Notes: generated by a model from the sequence alone, not told the origin. Shown: positions 1 through 10,546, numbered from the stretch's first letter. The stretch is 64,000 bases of DNA from Dichotomocladium elegans (GCA_025716815.1 JAIXMN010000005.1:1674001-1738000); one strand, 5' to 3'. A program made the numbers and translations.

Positions 1-17
1 AGTAGTTCATTGGGCTA

Positions 18-137
18 TCAGCCAATATAGCCGGGATAGTTGATAACTTGATCCTCCCGCTCATCGGAAGGAATGTCCATCTGCTGCGGATGAGACGACA
101 CTTCCTTCCCAAATGTTTCGCTAAGTTCTAGAAGCAT
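18..137 (-). CDS. possible 39-residue small ORF, unrecognised
   Basis: An ATG at 137 (minus strand) opens 39 codons and ends in TGA at 18-20. The peptide is acidic and polar and ends NYPGYIG. It lies downstream of the SUMO stop on the same strand. A splice-acceptor-like TTCTAG sits just after the ATG, so this could instead be the last exon of a gene, but I found no upstream exon between here and SUMO. I do not recognise it. Confidence 0.22.
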   Translation of the reverse strand: MLLELSETFGKEVSSHPQQMDIPSDEREDQVINYPGYIG

Positions 138-364
138 TCTTGGGGTAGTGAAAATAGACGCATTTACAATCTCGCCTCAGACGCACCTCAGCTTTGTCTG
201 TGGGATACAGAGAGAGGAAAAGATGGAGCGCGGAAACCAGATTGACGCTCATCAAACACTCATAAACACACTCACGCACTAACCAATGTATGCTGGCAAA
301 GAGGAACACATTTTGTTGGCTTTTGAGAGACGTGTTTTACGATAAGGAGTTGGAAGAAAAGAGT

Positions 365-795
365 TTATAGGACATAGCTGCCACCGATTTGTTCGACCAT
401 GACATCAATCGTGTCGCCGTCCTCCATGGCAAGCTACAAGGGGAAGAAGATGAATGTTAGTGGAATTCAATGGCTCCTAAAGCATTTTATTTATACCGAT
501 TGGGGAGTATCAGTAGCAAGGACGCGGTGACCGTCATAAAGGAAACGGACAGAGTCGTTGGACTTGCCCTGACGTTCGCAGTAGGCTTCCATCAGTTTCC
601 GCAGAGGCGTGGTCTGCTTGATCTTGAAAAAGACTTCATTGCTATCCTAGAAGGAATGCTATCAATGTTCTTTCTTTTTTTTTGTCCTTGACCACTTTCT
701 CCCGTTAATCAACGTACTCCCCCAACAACTTTGATGTTGATGTGCTCCGTGGTTCCAGTAGGTTCCTTTTTCTCAGGCTTCTTGTCTGCGTCCAT
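365..795 (-). CDS. SMT3: SUMO (ubiquitin-like modifier Smt3)
   Basis: Small ubiquitin-like modifier, conjugated to lysines of nuclear and septin proteins through E1 (Aos1-Uba2) and E2 (Ubc9). Three exons join in phase: 718-795, 497-646 and 365-433, giving 98 residues. The N-terminal tail is short and charged ([20 protein letters not shown]). The beta-grasp core contains [19 protein letters not shown] and [10 protein letters not shown], followed by [17 protein letters not shown]. The di-glycine is followed by SYVL, the short extension that a Ulp/SENP protease must remove. Both introns are short (63 and 71 bases) with GT-AG borders. The gene is divergent from the ANCHR-like gene at 1484. The assignment is secure from family-wide conserved residues. 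Confidence 0.96.
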
Positions 796-1483
796 TGCGT
801 GTGTGCGTGTTCGTGTGTTTTTTTTTTTTTTTAAAAAAAAAAGAAAACGGTGTAAGGTATTTTATGAACGTGTATACCCACGGCAGAAGCCAAGCTTAAA
901 AGGAGAGAAAAAAATATCTTGGTACGTGTGTGCCCCACCTTTTTCGCCCAATCACAAAGCAAATCAGGGCCAATGGGCCCTGTCGTATGATGGCAGTCTG
1001 ACCCCATGTATGGATTTTTTTCTTTTAGCAAGCAAAAGAATTACCACATTATGGACAGAGACTATACAGTACTAGAAGAGAAGAAAGCTGCATACAAGGA
1101 ATCACCCGAGTAGAGATGGGGGTGGATGGAACTTAACATAGTTATCATAAGAAGTTCGTTTGCGTCTTCGATTTTTGCATGAACATCGCCCCGGCCAACA
1201 GTCCATCATTCTCCCTCGACGGACAAACCTACACTGTATATCTCTATGCCTGACGCTTGAATGAGAACGTTCTTTTTATGCCATCCTCCCCCTCCCACCC
1301 AACCCTTCCTCCTCTCTCTTTCTTTCGCAGTGTGGGCAATGCAAATCTAGGGTTCCAAGGAGTAAACGCATGTGTAACAGCCAAGCAGAAAAGATCCGCA
1401 GTCGCAACTCTCAGACACACACGGACACTCTCTTTCCTCCACCCGCTATCCCCATTTAAGAACCTCGTTTTTTCTCCATAACC
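796..1483. promoter_or_regulatory. divergent intergenic region between SUMO and ANCHR-like gene
   Basis: This 688-base stretch separates two divergent start codons and so should hold both promoters. It has a T/A homopolymer run near 819-842 just upstream of SUMO, and a pyrimidine-rich tract at about 1283-1330 followed by CT-rich DNA before the ATG at 1484. ORFs here are short and overlap one another in opposite directions. I see no gene and no defined operator. Confidence 0.4.
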
Positions 1484-2451
1484 ATGGGTGGTGCCGATGA
1501 TGATGACGCTCTTGCGAGGCGTATAGCCAATCTCAATGACACTAAGCCAGTGATGCAAACGTAACGGTCTGGCCCACTTTGTTTTCTTCATTCTTGTTTT
1601 AATTGCCCTTCTTCACTAAGCTGACGCAACCACCTGGATCTAGCGATGAGGAGCTTGCGGATCGATTTGCACGTGTGTTCTCAACACAACCTGTAGCTAT
1701 GCGGAAGCCAAACAAGTACACTATTCCTGATGATGCGAATGCCTTGGAAGACGATGAGGTTTCCATATAAAAAGAAAAGAACTCGATCATAAACAATAGA
1801 AGCTTATCTATCGTAACGGGAATTATGCTCCGTGCTGCTATCTCTTTCTCTCTTTCTATTCCCAGGTAGAGAAGCTGCTGATGGAAGCTCAGTTGCTCGA
1901 TGACAATATCTACAGCGAACTGGATGGCAGCAAGCATGGAATAGAAGAAGTCTATGGGATACTGGACCATGGGCTCAGCAGTAGCAAAGATACATGTGCC
2001 CGTCCGAATGATGATAGCGACGCTTTAGTGCGACAGATTCAGGATGAGGTCGATGTGGAATCGAGATACGACAAGTTTACTCAGCAGCAGGATGACGCTC
2101 TCGAAGAACGGTATCGTGCGCTCAAACAAGGTCGACAACCTGCACCAAGTCCATTGACCCAAGTCCCCAAGCCCATGGACCCATCTGAATTCTTTGATGA
2201 AGTCGATGACTGGTGTTGTAAGCTCTTTTCTATCTTTTGCACACCTCCCCCAATCATGAAGAAAAGAAAAATACCATACTCATTGCGTACCACCCTGCTC
2301 AGGTATCTGCAATGAAGATGCAACATGGATATGTGAGGGTTGCGATAACGACAAGTTTTGTAACGCGTGTTTCTACGAAGGCCATCAAAGTGACATGGCC
2401 AGCTACGAGGCGATGCAGCACAAGGCTAAAAAGTGGACCAAGTCAAAATGA
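1484..2451 (+). CDS. ANCHR (ZFYVE19)-like abscission checkpoint protein without FYVE domain
   Basis: Exons 1484-1560, 1644-1758, 1866-2217 and 2303-2451 join in phase to 230 residues. The C-terminus carries a compact cysteine/histidine cluster: DWCCICNEDATWICEGCDND, then KFCNACFYEGH. Its spacing matches the B-box-like zinc finger at the end of animal ANCHR/ZFYVE19. Near the N-terminus, DDDALARRIANL and DEELADRFARVF resemble the paired MIM1-type motifs (LxxRIxxL) with which ANCHR binds VPS4 of the ESCRT-III machinery. The FYVE finger of the animal protein is absent. By family knowledge the role would be delaying cytokinetic abscission or modulating ESCRT; in a fungus this is inference. The intron 1 acceptor was chosen at TCTAG (1643) because the earlier AG at 1620 puts a stop in frame. 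The gene ends 20 bases from the convergent mL40 gene. Confidence 0.8.
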
Positions 2452-2471
2452 TAAAACAATATATGGATGTA

Positions 2472-2906
2472 TTAAGTGCTCTTGAATGAATAATCCCAAC
2501 CCTGAGGTGAGGGAGTCTCGGTAGGGATCTTGGCTTGCTTCGGGTACGTAACATGACGGCTCTTGACAATCGCGCCTTTGTAAAGTCTATCGCTGGTCTT
2601 CTCGAGTTCCGCCATGGCCGATTGCATTGCCCGGAACTGTCGCTCTAATGTTCGCTGACGCTGTTCTCGCTGTCGCATTTTGTGCAGCTTCCAAGCCCGT
2701 TCAATCGTCTCATGTTGCTCTAGGGCCTCGCCTTCAAGCTGAATGGCCGGTGCTCGGGGTGGTGCCTCAAATAGAACACGACGAAGAACTTCGAGACGGG
2801 GGTCGTTGTTAGCATTAGCGCCGGGCGCACCACCAGGGCGAGTTGAGACGTGTCGAACTTGTTTTGCAAGTGCTGCGGAGCATTGCCGACGAACAATGTT
2901 GAACAT
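2472..2906 (-). CDS. MRPL40: mitochondrial large ribosomal subunit protein mL40
   Basis: Single exon, 144 residues from the chosen Met at 2906. That start begins a typical import presequence (MFNIVRRQCSAALAKQVRHV, basic and without acidic residues), while an upstream in-frame Met at 2957 would add a Ser/Pro/His-rich leader. The body has the mL40 pattern: a basic helical stretch (HETIERAWKLHKMRQREQRQ), then SDRLYKGAIV, and a C-terminal PTETPSPQGWDYSF close to the conserved ETPP-x-WDY ending. The product is a structural protein of the mitochondrial ribosome's large subunit. The stop lies 20 bases from the stop of the convergent ANCHR-like gene, so the 3' untranslated regions must overlap. Confidence 0.85.
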   Translation of the reverse strand: MFNIVRRQCSAALAKQVRHVSTRPGGAPGANANNDPRLEVLRRVLFEAPPRAPAIQLEGEALEQHETIERAWKLHKMRQREQRQRTLERQFRAMQSAMAELEKTSDRLYKGAIVKSRHVTYPKQAKIPTETPSPQGWDYSFKST

Positions 2907-3478
2907 GGGGGTGGAGGGAGCGGGGTGGTGGTGAGAGGGAGAGGAGGAGCGGGGCAAATAAAAAATGGGCCTTGAGCGAGGTAAGAGAGAGAGGGTTCCC
3001 TATCTTGTAAATATCTCACAAGCCACCCAAAACAGTCTATGCCAGGCTCTCTCATTTTTTTTATACAGCTTGATCTAGTTTTTAGAGCATTTGCGCCTAA
3101 CCCCACAACATTAACCTGTTTGCATGCTAGACCTAGTGACGCTATACAATGACGAATCAGACGTTGGACTACTGTAATTCATAAGTAAATTATGATGCAT
3201 GCTGAGGTCATTTTTCATATGTAGCGCTTCACCATTGAATAAATGGAAAATATGACTATATCGAAACTTTTTGCCAGGCCACCGGAAAACAAACTGATAA
3301 AAGGAGGGGGATAAGCACTGGTTTCTCGAAAGAGACACTTTGCAGACTCTCGGAACTTTTTTTTTTTTCAAATGTTGGCCATGGCTTGTGATATTGTTTT
3401 CTTGGGAACCGTAGCTATGATGTATATCTCTTTCTTGTTTCCACACTCACGCATACACCCATTTTTCTTCGAGTGCTT
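2907..3478. other. intergenic, no gene seen
   Basis: This 572-base region holds the mL40 promoter and the upstream region of the small ORF at 3479. A T-run lies at about 3359-3369. No ORF here is convincing. Confidence 0.4.
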
Positions 3479-3988
3479 ATGAAAACGCCTTTCTCAGACA
3501 GCCACCTTTCACTCGTTTCAAGTAGAACAACAGACAGCCTTGTTTCTTCTTGTGTTGCCACACCACTGGACATGTCGCCGTCTGTACCGGTCTCGTCTGG
3601 CATGATCACTATTGTGTCATCGGATAGCCATCCTGATCAGACGCATTTACCCGTGGTTGTCAGTCGTCGGCTGCGCCAGCATCCACTGCGACATGGTCAT
3701 CCAGATACAATGCTCATGCCATACCAACGCCAGCTCGCAACGCCCCAGCAACATCAAGAACCCCTTTTAGGTCGGCCCCACAGCAGTTTCTGGTCTCGGG
3801 TCAAAAAGACAGTAATCGACTTGCGCTCTTCCTTGAGAAGCGCTTCAAACAATTTTGGTGATATAGCTAGCCATGGTGTACCCCATCGTCAGCTGGCTAC
3901 ATGCCAAATTTCTTCGAATCCATCCAAACCAAGACCAGTCTTTCTCCATAATAGCAGGCGCCGTGTATTACCCTCGCCAAAAGAATAG
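3479..3988 (+). CDS. unrecognised 169-residue Ser/His/Arg-rich protein
   Basis: An uninterrupted ORF starts at the ATG at 3479; the GTG six bases earlier is not a plausible eukaryotic start. The N-terminal third is Ser/Thr/Val-rich with no clear membrane helix. The middle is rich in Pro, His and Gln, and the last third is basic (FWSRVKKTVIDLRSSLRS and a C-terminal NSRRRVLPSPKE). I recognise no domain. Its composition and lack of introns are compatible with a small disordered regulatory protein or with a chance ORF. It is reported because it is the only long ORF in 2.5 kb. Confidence 0.4.
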   Translation: MKTPFSDSHLSLVSSRTTDSLVSSCVATPLDMSPSVPVSSGMITIVSSDSHPDQTHLPVVVSRRLRQHPLRHGHPDTMLMPYQRQLATPQQHQEPLLGRPHSSFWSRVKKTVIDLRSSLRSASNNFGDIASHGVPHRQLATCQISSNPSKPRPVFLHNSRRRVLPSPKE

Positions 3989-5037
3989 GGCCCGGTTCGC
4001 TTAGATGGGTACTTGATACTTACCTTATATATTTATCAGTTATTCTATACAATATATATCTCAATGTGTTGCAATATTTTCCTTCTTCATGGCCATATGT
4101 GTATATAATGATATGAATACGTAGTTAGATTCAGTGAACGATGCCACCATAGTGATGTCTGCATTGGCAGCGAAAGATATTGCCAAGAGATTTTGGGAGA
4201 TATGTACGTGAAAATCCTAAAAAGCTAAAAAGGATAAAGACAAACTGTAAGCGGTCGACAGATGATACCCTGCGCTATAAACGAGTGTCATAGATAGATT
4301 ATACGCATTGCCAAAGTACATTCAAGTTGCGGAAATAGCTATTGCATCGTGTTGAGAAAATACTTGAGAAGTACGTACACGCATCGACCTTAGAATTTGC
4401 TAATATGATCGATGTTCAATGAACATGTGTTTTATTTGCTTGAAACATTGAAGCTAACGACATGAGGGAGCACGGTGCTGTGGTTCCGTTCGAGTATTTA
4501 GATTACATTGGTGGTAAACAGAATTTCACATATCCGCACAAAAAAAAAGGAGTAGTCGTTTGTCGAACTATCCGCAGTATACAAAGGATGGATAGTCAGT
4601 TAGACTGGTATCCGAAGCTAAATCTCCCTCTTTTATCTTCTTTTGCCTGCCCCTTCCTCCTATCGTTCACTCATACATTCTGACTGGCTGGGCTCTCTCA
4701 ACATTACTCTTTATAGTTCTTCTCCTTCCTCTTCCCCCTTCCTTCCCCTCCCTCCTGCGCCAGTTGGTTCAGTTGTATTCACTTATACACTCTAGAAATC
4801 ACACATTGATACAACGGAATATGAGATGCTCCCTCTCTTCTTTATATGCCTCTCCCCTCAAAAAAGTAAGTCGGATTGCGCTTGGCCTCCGTAAAAAAAA
4901 TCTGCGGTGCGTTCGACTTATTTTTTTTATTCATTTCCGACTTTTTCCTTTCTTTCTAATTCCACTCTTGCACCATTTATATCACCTGCCATCATTTCTT
5001 TGTCATAATCTGTGGGAGTAAAAAAAAAAAAGCAAAG
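3989..5037. promoter_or_regulatory. long upstream region with pyrimidine-rich tracts
   Basis: About 1 kb with no supported gene. The distal half is A+T-rich. From 4618 to 4770 and again from 4920 to 5010 the plus strand is strongly C/T-rich, as is common just upstream of fungal genes, and an A-run (5020-5031) immediately precedes the ATG at 5038. It probably contains the promoter of the membrane protein gene. Confidence 0.4.
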
Positions 5038-6025
5038 ATGATCGGATGTTTCATCATCATAGCGATTGCATCTTTGTCGTGTGTAGCCCAAGAAGTGACA
5101 GTAGCAGGCAAGTGAATCGAATTACATCACAGACATAGATGTGTAAACACACAAACATACATTTCTTACCTGCATGACATTACCTGCTGGTGGTGCAGAT
5201 CAGGACAGCAGCCAGACACCCATCCCAATATGGGCCATTGCAATCGGTGGGATCCTAGCAAGTATCGTCCTTGTGGTTGTCGGCATCTACCTCATCAGAT
5301 ACTACGTCCGACGTTCCGGCATTGCAGCAACCGCGCCTGACTTGTCCTTCAGACAAGACGATAGTACTATCATCTCGTTGGATTGCGAAAAGCAGATGGA
5401 TCACAAATCAAAGCTTTGCATGGTTCCCGAAATCTCCTCGTTACCTTATCCACCTTCATCGAGCTTGCTGCTTAGTGATAAACTTGAGCTCAGTTCTTCT
5501 GAAGAAGCGGCTGCGCTCTACCAGACATATCTTAATAGCTTCGAACAGCAGCAGCAGCAGCAAAAAAATAGCAGTACCATGACAGCAACGCTGCGAAATA
5601 CCTTGCGTCGGTCGATGCGGCGCCAGCAGAAACCCAATAAAGCGCCGCCCACGGCACTGCTCCAGGACATGTTTGATCAGCATAACAGTAACCGTCCGCC
5701 ATCCGATGATTCTGACCGTCCTACTAGCAAGCGTTCGTCATCTGCCAAGAGACCCCAGACCGGCCTTTTTGAGGAATGCCCACCTACGAAGACGTTTGTA
5801 GAGGAATCGCCACTGCCATCTATCCCAACGCCTGTTGCAGCTGCACCCATTATGACCACTGACTTTTCGTCCGCTACCGCCACCACCGGCGTCACCGACA
5901 CAAAGCCCTCTTCTCCCATTCCTGCAGAGAAGACTACGCAGTCGCAAAAGGAGACGATTGGTAACAACGAAGAAGTCAACTACGATAAGCAATTACCTGC
6001 ACTGCAAAGAGATAGTACTACGGAG

Positions 6026-6060
<35 letters not shown>

Positions 6061-7616
6061 AAGGGAGCATGAGAAGAAAGAAGAAAAGGAGATCAACACT
6101 CATTGCGAAATGACGACTTCTGTCCAATCGAAGCAGCTGGCCGAAACACTCTCGGGTGACTTGAATACCTTTCATCCACCAGAAGGATCTGATTTTCATT
6201 GTCCTGAGCCAAGGATGGACGAGCTAATACGTTCGGATTCTCTGCCACCACTATCACCTACAACGACTGTACAAGTAGAATCTCCTCCATCACCGTTGTC
6301 ACCACAAACTCCCCTTCCAACTCCAGCCGTTCCATCATTCGTATCACCCATCAGCTCCTACCAAACTGATGCCAGTACGTCGTCTCCTTGTTTTGTCAAG
6401 GCAGTTGACAGTACCCAGCAGCGTATCAGTGCAATAAGTGTATTCCAAGACGACTGTCCGCAAGTAATTGTGGAATCTCCGTCGCTGAATATCTCGCAGG
6501 CGGCCGTAGATGCAGGACGTGCCTCCCTTGATGCTTGGCAGGACGAATCCACGCGGCGTGATCCAGAATATAATGACGATAATGACGATGGCCAATCGAT
6601 CGCTTCCTCTGGTATTGCTGCCTCTATCACTGCTTTTTCCCACCCGCAACGCGAGAGCGTCCAGAGCATTTCGCCAACGCCGCGCCCCACGCCACCTGCA
6701 TCGATCCGCAATGTAAGTGCCTCCGCCAGAAAGCAGAGGAACGCCCACCCTCAAAATAATAAACCATTCTGAGTGTTCCACACACGTATATATATAGTCT
6801 TTGGTAGCAACCCCCCGTGCCAGTCTCCTGGGCAGCATGTCCCGGATGTCCGCGGCAGAGATTTCGATGCTTCATGGTAACAGCAGCATCAGCAGCAACA
6901 CTAGCCACGTGGACACCATTCGCCGTTCCCTCCAGAACACCTGGCGATCTTCCACTGCTGATTTTCCTGCCCCTGGTAGCGCTCAGAGCACCATCCGAGA
7001 CGCTCCCATGTCGCGGTTAGCTCTGGCAGCAGCTGGCACAGCCGCAGGGGGTGTCGGCAGCAATGGCCATTATCGGCCACATATGCCTGTTTTCACGATG
7101 GCTGACGACATGGACGATATAGTCGTAGATGCCCCTGCGCCAACCGCCTCCTTTTCGTCGTCGACAGTCAACACCGTAGTGCTCGCTGATGAGTATAATC
7201 CGCCAAAAGCAAAAACAACAGCTGCTACTGTTGCTCCTGCTGCTGCAGTAGTTCCATCCCCTGCATCCATAGGCCGGGCGAATCAATTGACTAAACAGCA
7301 GCAACGCAAATCTGTCCAACAACAGCAGCAGCAGCAGCAGAAATCGTCTCTTGCCGCAAAGGCGTCCAATGGCAACTCTATCCCAGCAGCAACAGCAACA
7401 GCAACAGCAGTGACGTCCAAACCCGTAGCCGGGAGTGGCAAAACCGCCACTGTAGTAGGAACAAAGGGAACAACAGCATCCTATGGGACCGTGCGAGGTG
7501 GTAGGCGACAACGTGGGTCAATTCCCTGGCTTCCTGATGAAGCACCAGCACCTTCCGCCAAGAAAACACCAGCACAATTGGAAAAAGACAGGTATCTTAA
7601 ATCATCCAAGAAGTAG
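5038..7616 (+). CDS. single-pass membrane protein with long Gln-rich cytoplasmic tail
   Basis: Exons 5038-5107, 5199-6712 and 6798-7616 give exactly 800 residues. Exon 1 encodes a signal-peptide-like start (MIGCFIIIAIASLSCVAQEV). About fifteen residues later comes one hydrophobic helix (IWAIAIGGILASIVLVVVG), then RYYVRRSG, which fits a type I topology with a very short outside part. The remaining roughly 740 residues are low-complexity Ser/Pro/Thr with Gln runs (about 5550-5568, 6028-6059, 7318-7341) and a basic C-terminus. The 5108-5198 intron must use a GC donor (GCAAGT) to keep phase; otherwise translation could begin at the ATG at 5174 without a signal peptide. I recognise no enzyme domain. 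The organisation recalls fungal wall-stress or polarity sensors, but that is only an analogy. Confidence 0.6.
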
Positions 7617-8374
7617 TTATTACACGTACAGAACCCCCCTTCCTTTTTATTTGCACAATAATATACTTTTACATTTATACATACACGCATATATATATAT
7701 TTAATCTTCGAGAACCATTCCTATTTGCCTACTTCTTTCCCTTTTTATTAGATCATGATATTCTCTACAGGTATATAACCGGTGTTTATTCCCAGAGGTC
7801 AGAAGGTTAGGAACCCTGATTCCTGAGGGTGGCGTGTGAGAAGAAGAGTTTTCATGTACAGAGATGGCGAACGAATAAGTAATGTTCAGGTGATGCCTGA
7901 CAGCTTCAACAGTGTCTTAGCCTTGCATTATTTGCGTTCGTTCGTGTGCCATATTAGGATAGCTCAAATCACACAGCATACTGAACGTGACCGCTCAACC
8001 AAGAGAATGTACTTTCACAGTGGGAAGAGATATCATCGTGTGGTTCAGGTTGGTTATTGCAAACCGGGATTGCGTATGTACGCACTTAGGATAGAAGAGA
8101 AAGGCCAAGGCCGAGGTTGGGTTCTTTTTATTCCGTTATGGATGGGGTACAGTGAAATAACATGACGTAAAGCTAAGGAGGAAAAGCAGAATTTTACTGG
8201 ACAGCGATAAGACGGTTTTTGATAACAAAACTACCATAAGCTATTGTTTGTGCTATTCCGCATTCCGAGTGGGAAATCTAATGTCAAATGACATGTCGAG
8301 CACGAGCCTATATATTGCGATGCTGTGAAAGGGACAGCGCTAAATATAATCTTTTACTTCTTTTTTCCTCATCC
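7617..8374. other. intergenic, no supported gene
   Basis: This 758-base stretch separates two plus-strand genes. An ORF at 7836-8165 has no recognisable features and arginine/tyrosine-rich composition unlike nearby genes; I do not call it. Short AT repeats near 7690-7700 are probably part of the 3' flank of the upstream gene. Confidence 0.35.
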
Positions 8375-8764
8375 ATGCCCTCCTTCAGTACCATATCCAT
8401 CAAGATAAACGACGTTAAGAAGCTCGAGCGTTTGCCCCCTGATATCACCATGACTGCCACAGAGGCACCTATTGGCGAGTACCGACGGGAAATCGCACCA
8501 ATGGAGGAACGTCGGCAGCTTTATAGTCATTCTGTATACTGCGTCTGTGAGTTATTTCCCCTCTTGCATGGTGGTAGAAATAGTCTAGCTTAAGCGCTCA
8601 TATATATATATATATATATCTGTGTGTGTGTATTCTCTTTAGGTAACGGCTCGGGAATCGGATGCGGATGCACTCAGATATGTCAATGCATGAATAACTA
8701 TGTTCCTCGGTGCGAATGTGGACGGAATTGCCATCGATCCTGGGACCCTTGCATGCTAGCTTGA
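8375..8764 (+). CDS. small Cys-rich, metallothionein-like protein
   Basis: Two exons, 8375-8546 and 8643-8764, join within a cysteine codon to give 97 residues. The first 55 or so residues are ordinary (MPSFSTISIKINDVKKLERL). The last 42 contain ten cysteines, mostly as CxC: CVC, CGC, CQC and CEC, then two single cysteines. CxC clusters of this density are typical of metallothioneins, which bind Zn, Cu or Cd in the cytosol. The long non-cysteine N-terminus is atypical, so another zinc or copper protein is possible. An internal Met (MTATEAPIGEYRREI) could be an alternative start. The intron contains (AT)n and (TG)n microsatellites just before the acceptor. The function is inferred from cysteine pattern only. 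Confidence 0.65.
8600..8631. repeat. (AT)n(TG)n microsatellite inside intron
   Basis: About ten AT dinucleotides followed by five TG dinucleotides lie in the intron of the metallothionein-like gene, ten bases before its acceptor. Simple repeats mutate rapidly, so intron length is probably polymorphic. Confidence 0.8.
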
Positions 8765-9023
8765 AGAGCAAATGCCCCCCCCTCATATATGATTTATCCT
8801 ATGTAAAAAAGTGTGGATATTCACAAATCAAATAAAGCAAAGGGGACTCCATTTTACTTATCCTAATTTGCCACGCTTTGCACTTTCGGGTTGCTCCGTT
8901 CCCCCATTTGAAAAAGCGACGTCACCTCTTTAGTCCATCCCAGCAAAATAATAATCGCAGGGTCCGCACCCAAAATTTTTTGTACCCCACCCCCAGGGAT
9001 TTTGCTCCAAAGTTCTTTTAACG

Positions 9024-10056
9024 ATGGCCTCTCAATTCACTCGCTTGTCGACTGCTGTTCCCAAGGTACCGTCGCCATTGCACTCGCTCTTCGCTTTCAA
9101 TCGCTCATACACATTGCTTTCATTGTCTAGTTGGCCCGTGGCTACGCTGCTGCCGCCGCACCCAAGGTATCTCTTTCCCACCAATCAACCCACGCACATC
9201 AGCCGGCATTCCGAAATAATAAACATACACGCACACACAAACACACACATACCCATACGCGCGCGCGAGAGAGAGAAAGAGACGGCAAAAAGAGGGAGAA
9301 ACTCAACCCAGGCTTTCGGTTTTTTTTTTAATTGCATTATATAGGCTCCCATTACCCTCTTTGGTCTTGATGGCCGCTATGCCACCGCCTTGTACACTGC
9401 TGCCGCTCGTCAGAACGCGCTTGAGGCCGTCGAGCGTGACTTGACCCAGATCCAATCCTTGATTGCCAAGGACAAGGCTGTCCAGTCGTTCCTCGAGAAC
9501 CCTACCGTGACCCGCCAAGCTAAGGCTGAGGGCATCAACGCCTTGTTGTCAAAGGCTGGCAAGGTCAGCCCCCTGACCAAGAACCTCTTCGAGGCTTTGA
9601 ACGAGAACAGCCGTCTTGACCAGACCGTCAAGGTTCTCGGTGCTTATGCTGAATTGATGAGCGCTCACCGTAACGAGCTGCCCTTGATTGTCACTTCTGC
9701 CAAGGTTAGACGGAGATTTGGGAGGGGGACAGTTGAAGAGGAAGACGAGAAAATGATGGGCTCATACTGCAATATATTAGTCCTTGGACAAGCCCACTTT
9801 GAACAAGATTGCTGATGCCTTGCAGAAGAGCAAGCTTGCCGAGGGCAAGAAGTTGTTGGTCTCCAACAAGGTTAAGCCCGATATTCTCGGCGGTATCCTC
9901 GTCGAGATTGGTGACAAGAGCATTGACTTGACCGTCTCGGCCAAGGTTGCCAAGCTTAACAAGTTGATCACCGGTAAGAGAGACTTTGCCATTGGGGGAT
10001 GACAAACAAGAACGAAGTTGCTAATCATGGGTTGCTTTCTTCTAGACTCCGTGTAA
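9024..10056 (+). CDS. ATP5: ATP synthase subunit 5 (OSCP), mitochondrial
   Basis: Five exons (9024-9065, 9131-9166, 9345-9704, 9781-9973, 10046-10056) give 213 residues, the usual length of fungal OSCP. The first two exons encode a basic import presequence (MASQFTRLSTAVPK, LARGYAAAAAPK). The mature protein starts API-TLFGLDGRYATALYTAA, the family signature, and the C-terminal domain has KPDILGGILVEIGDKSIDLT. The protein links the F1 head to the peripheral stalk of mitochondrial ATP synthase. Intron 2 contains CA-repeat and purine-rich sequence. The last coding exon is only 11 bases. Codon use is strongly biased toward AAG, GTC and CTC, as expected for a highly expressed gene. Confidence 0.97.
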
Positions 10057-10546
10057 ATATACAGCTTTTGTCCCTCCCTCTTCCTTACCCTCTGTCTTTA
10101 AGTGTTTGGTCATTTTCCCCCTGTGGTCATTTTAAACAATAAGAATACACGCTTTTTGTCTTATGGTTTGTTCAAATATTTGGAAAGAAGTGGCATAATG
10201 TTATCTCTCTTTTGAGCGGAGTGATGGGCTTTTGGGAAACCACATGGCTTCCTCTCTTTGACAAATGGAAACAGGGCTAACCCTCACAGCTTAGCAGCTA
10301 TCGTACAGAATGAGGATAAGACCATAAAGGCTGGTTTATCATTCAGGGCGAAAGCCTCTTGGACCCGGCAATACGGCCTTCCTATCTTAAACCAGAACCT
10401 TTCCTACACTACCTATTCATGGCTCCATATCCAACCAAAAGAATACACCACCTATGCATTTGTATACATACGCGAAATTAGAACAAAATAAGCAACAGCG
10501 CTAACGAGCACAAGTAATGTTTTTAATGTAAAATCATCAGCTCGTC
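10057..10546. other. convergent 3' region between OSCP and eL36
   Basis: This 490-base region lies between two convergent stops. It should contain both polyadenylation regions; AATAAG-like elements occur just after the OSCP stop (about 10137) and AAAATAAG near 10485. The short ORF at 10258-10491 shows no recognisable protein. Confidence 0.4.

Noticed and set aside
1621..1643. Earlier acceptor at 1620 for intron 1 of the ANCHR-like gene
   Set aside because: Joining exon 1 to CTGACG creates an in-frame stop; the TCTAG acceptor at 1643 keeps the frame.
3473..3478. GTG as start of the ORF at 3479
   Set aside because: Nuclear fungal genes start with ATG; the next codons contain ATG at 3479.
7836..8165. 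Plus-strand ORF of 109 codons
   Set aside because: No domain, no signal, no spliceable extension, and composition unlike the confirmed genes.
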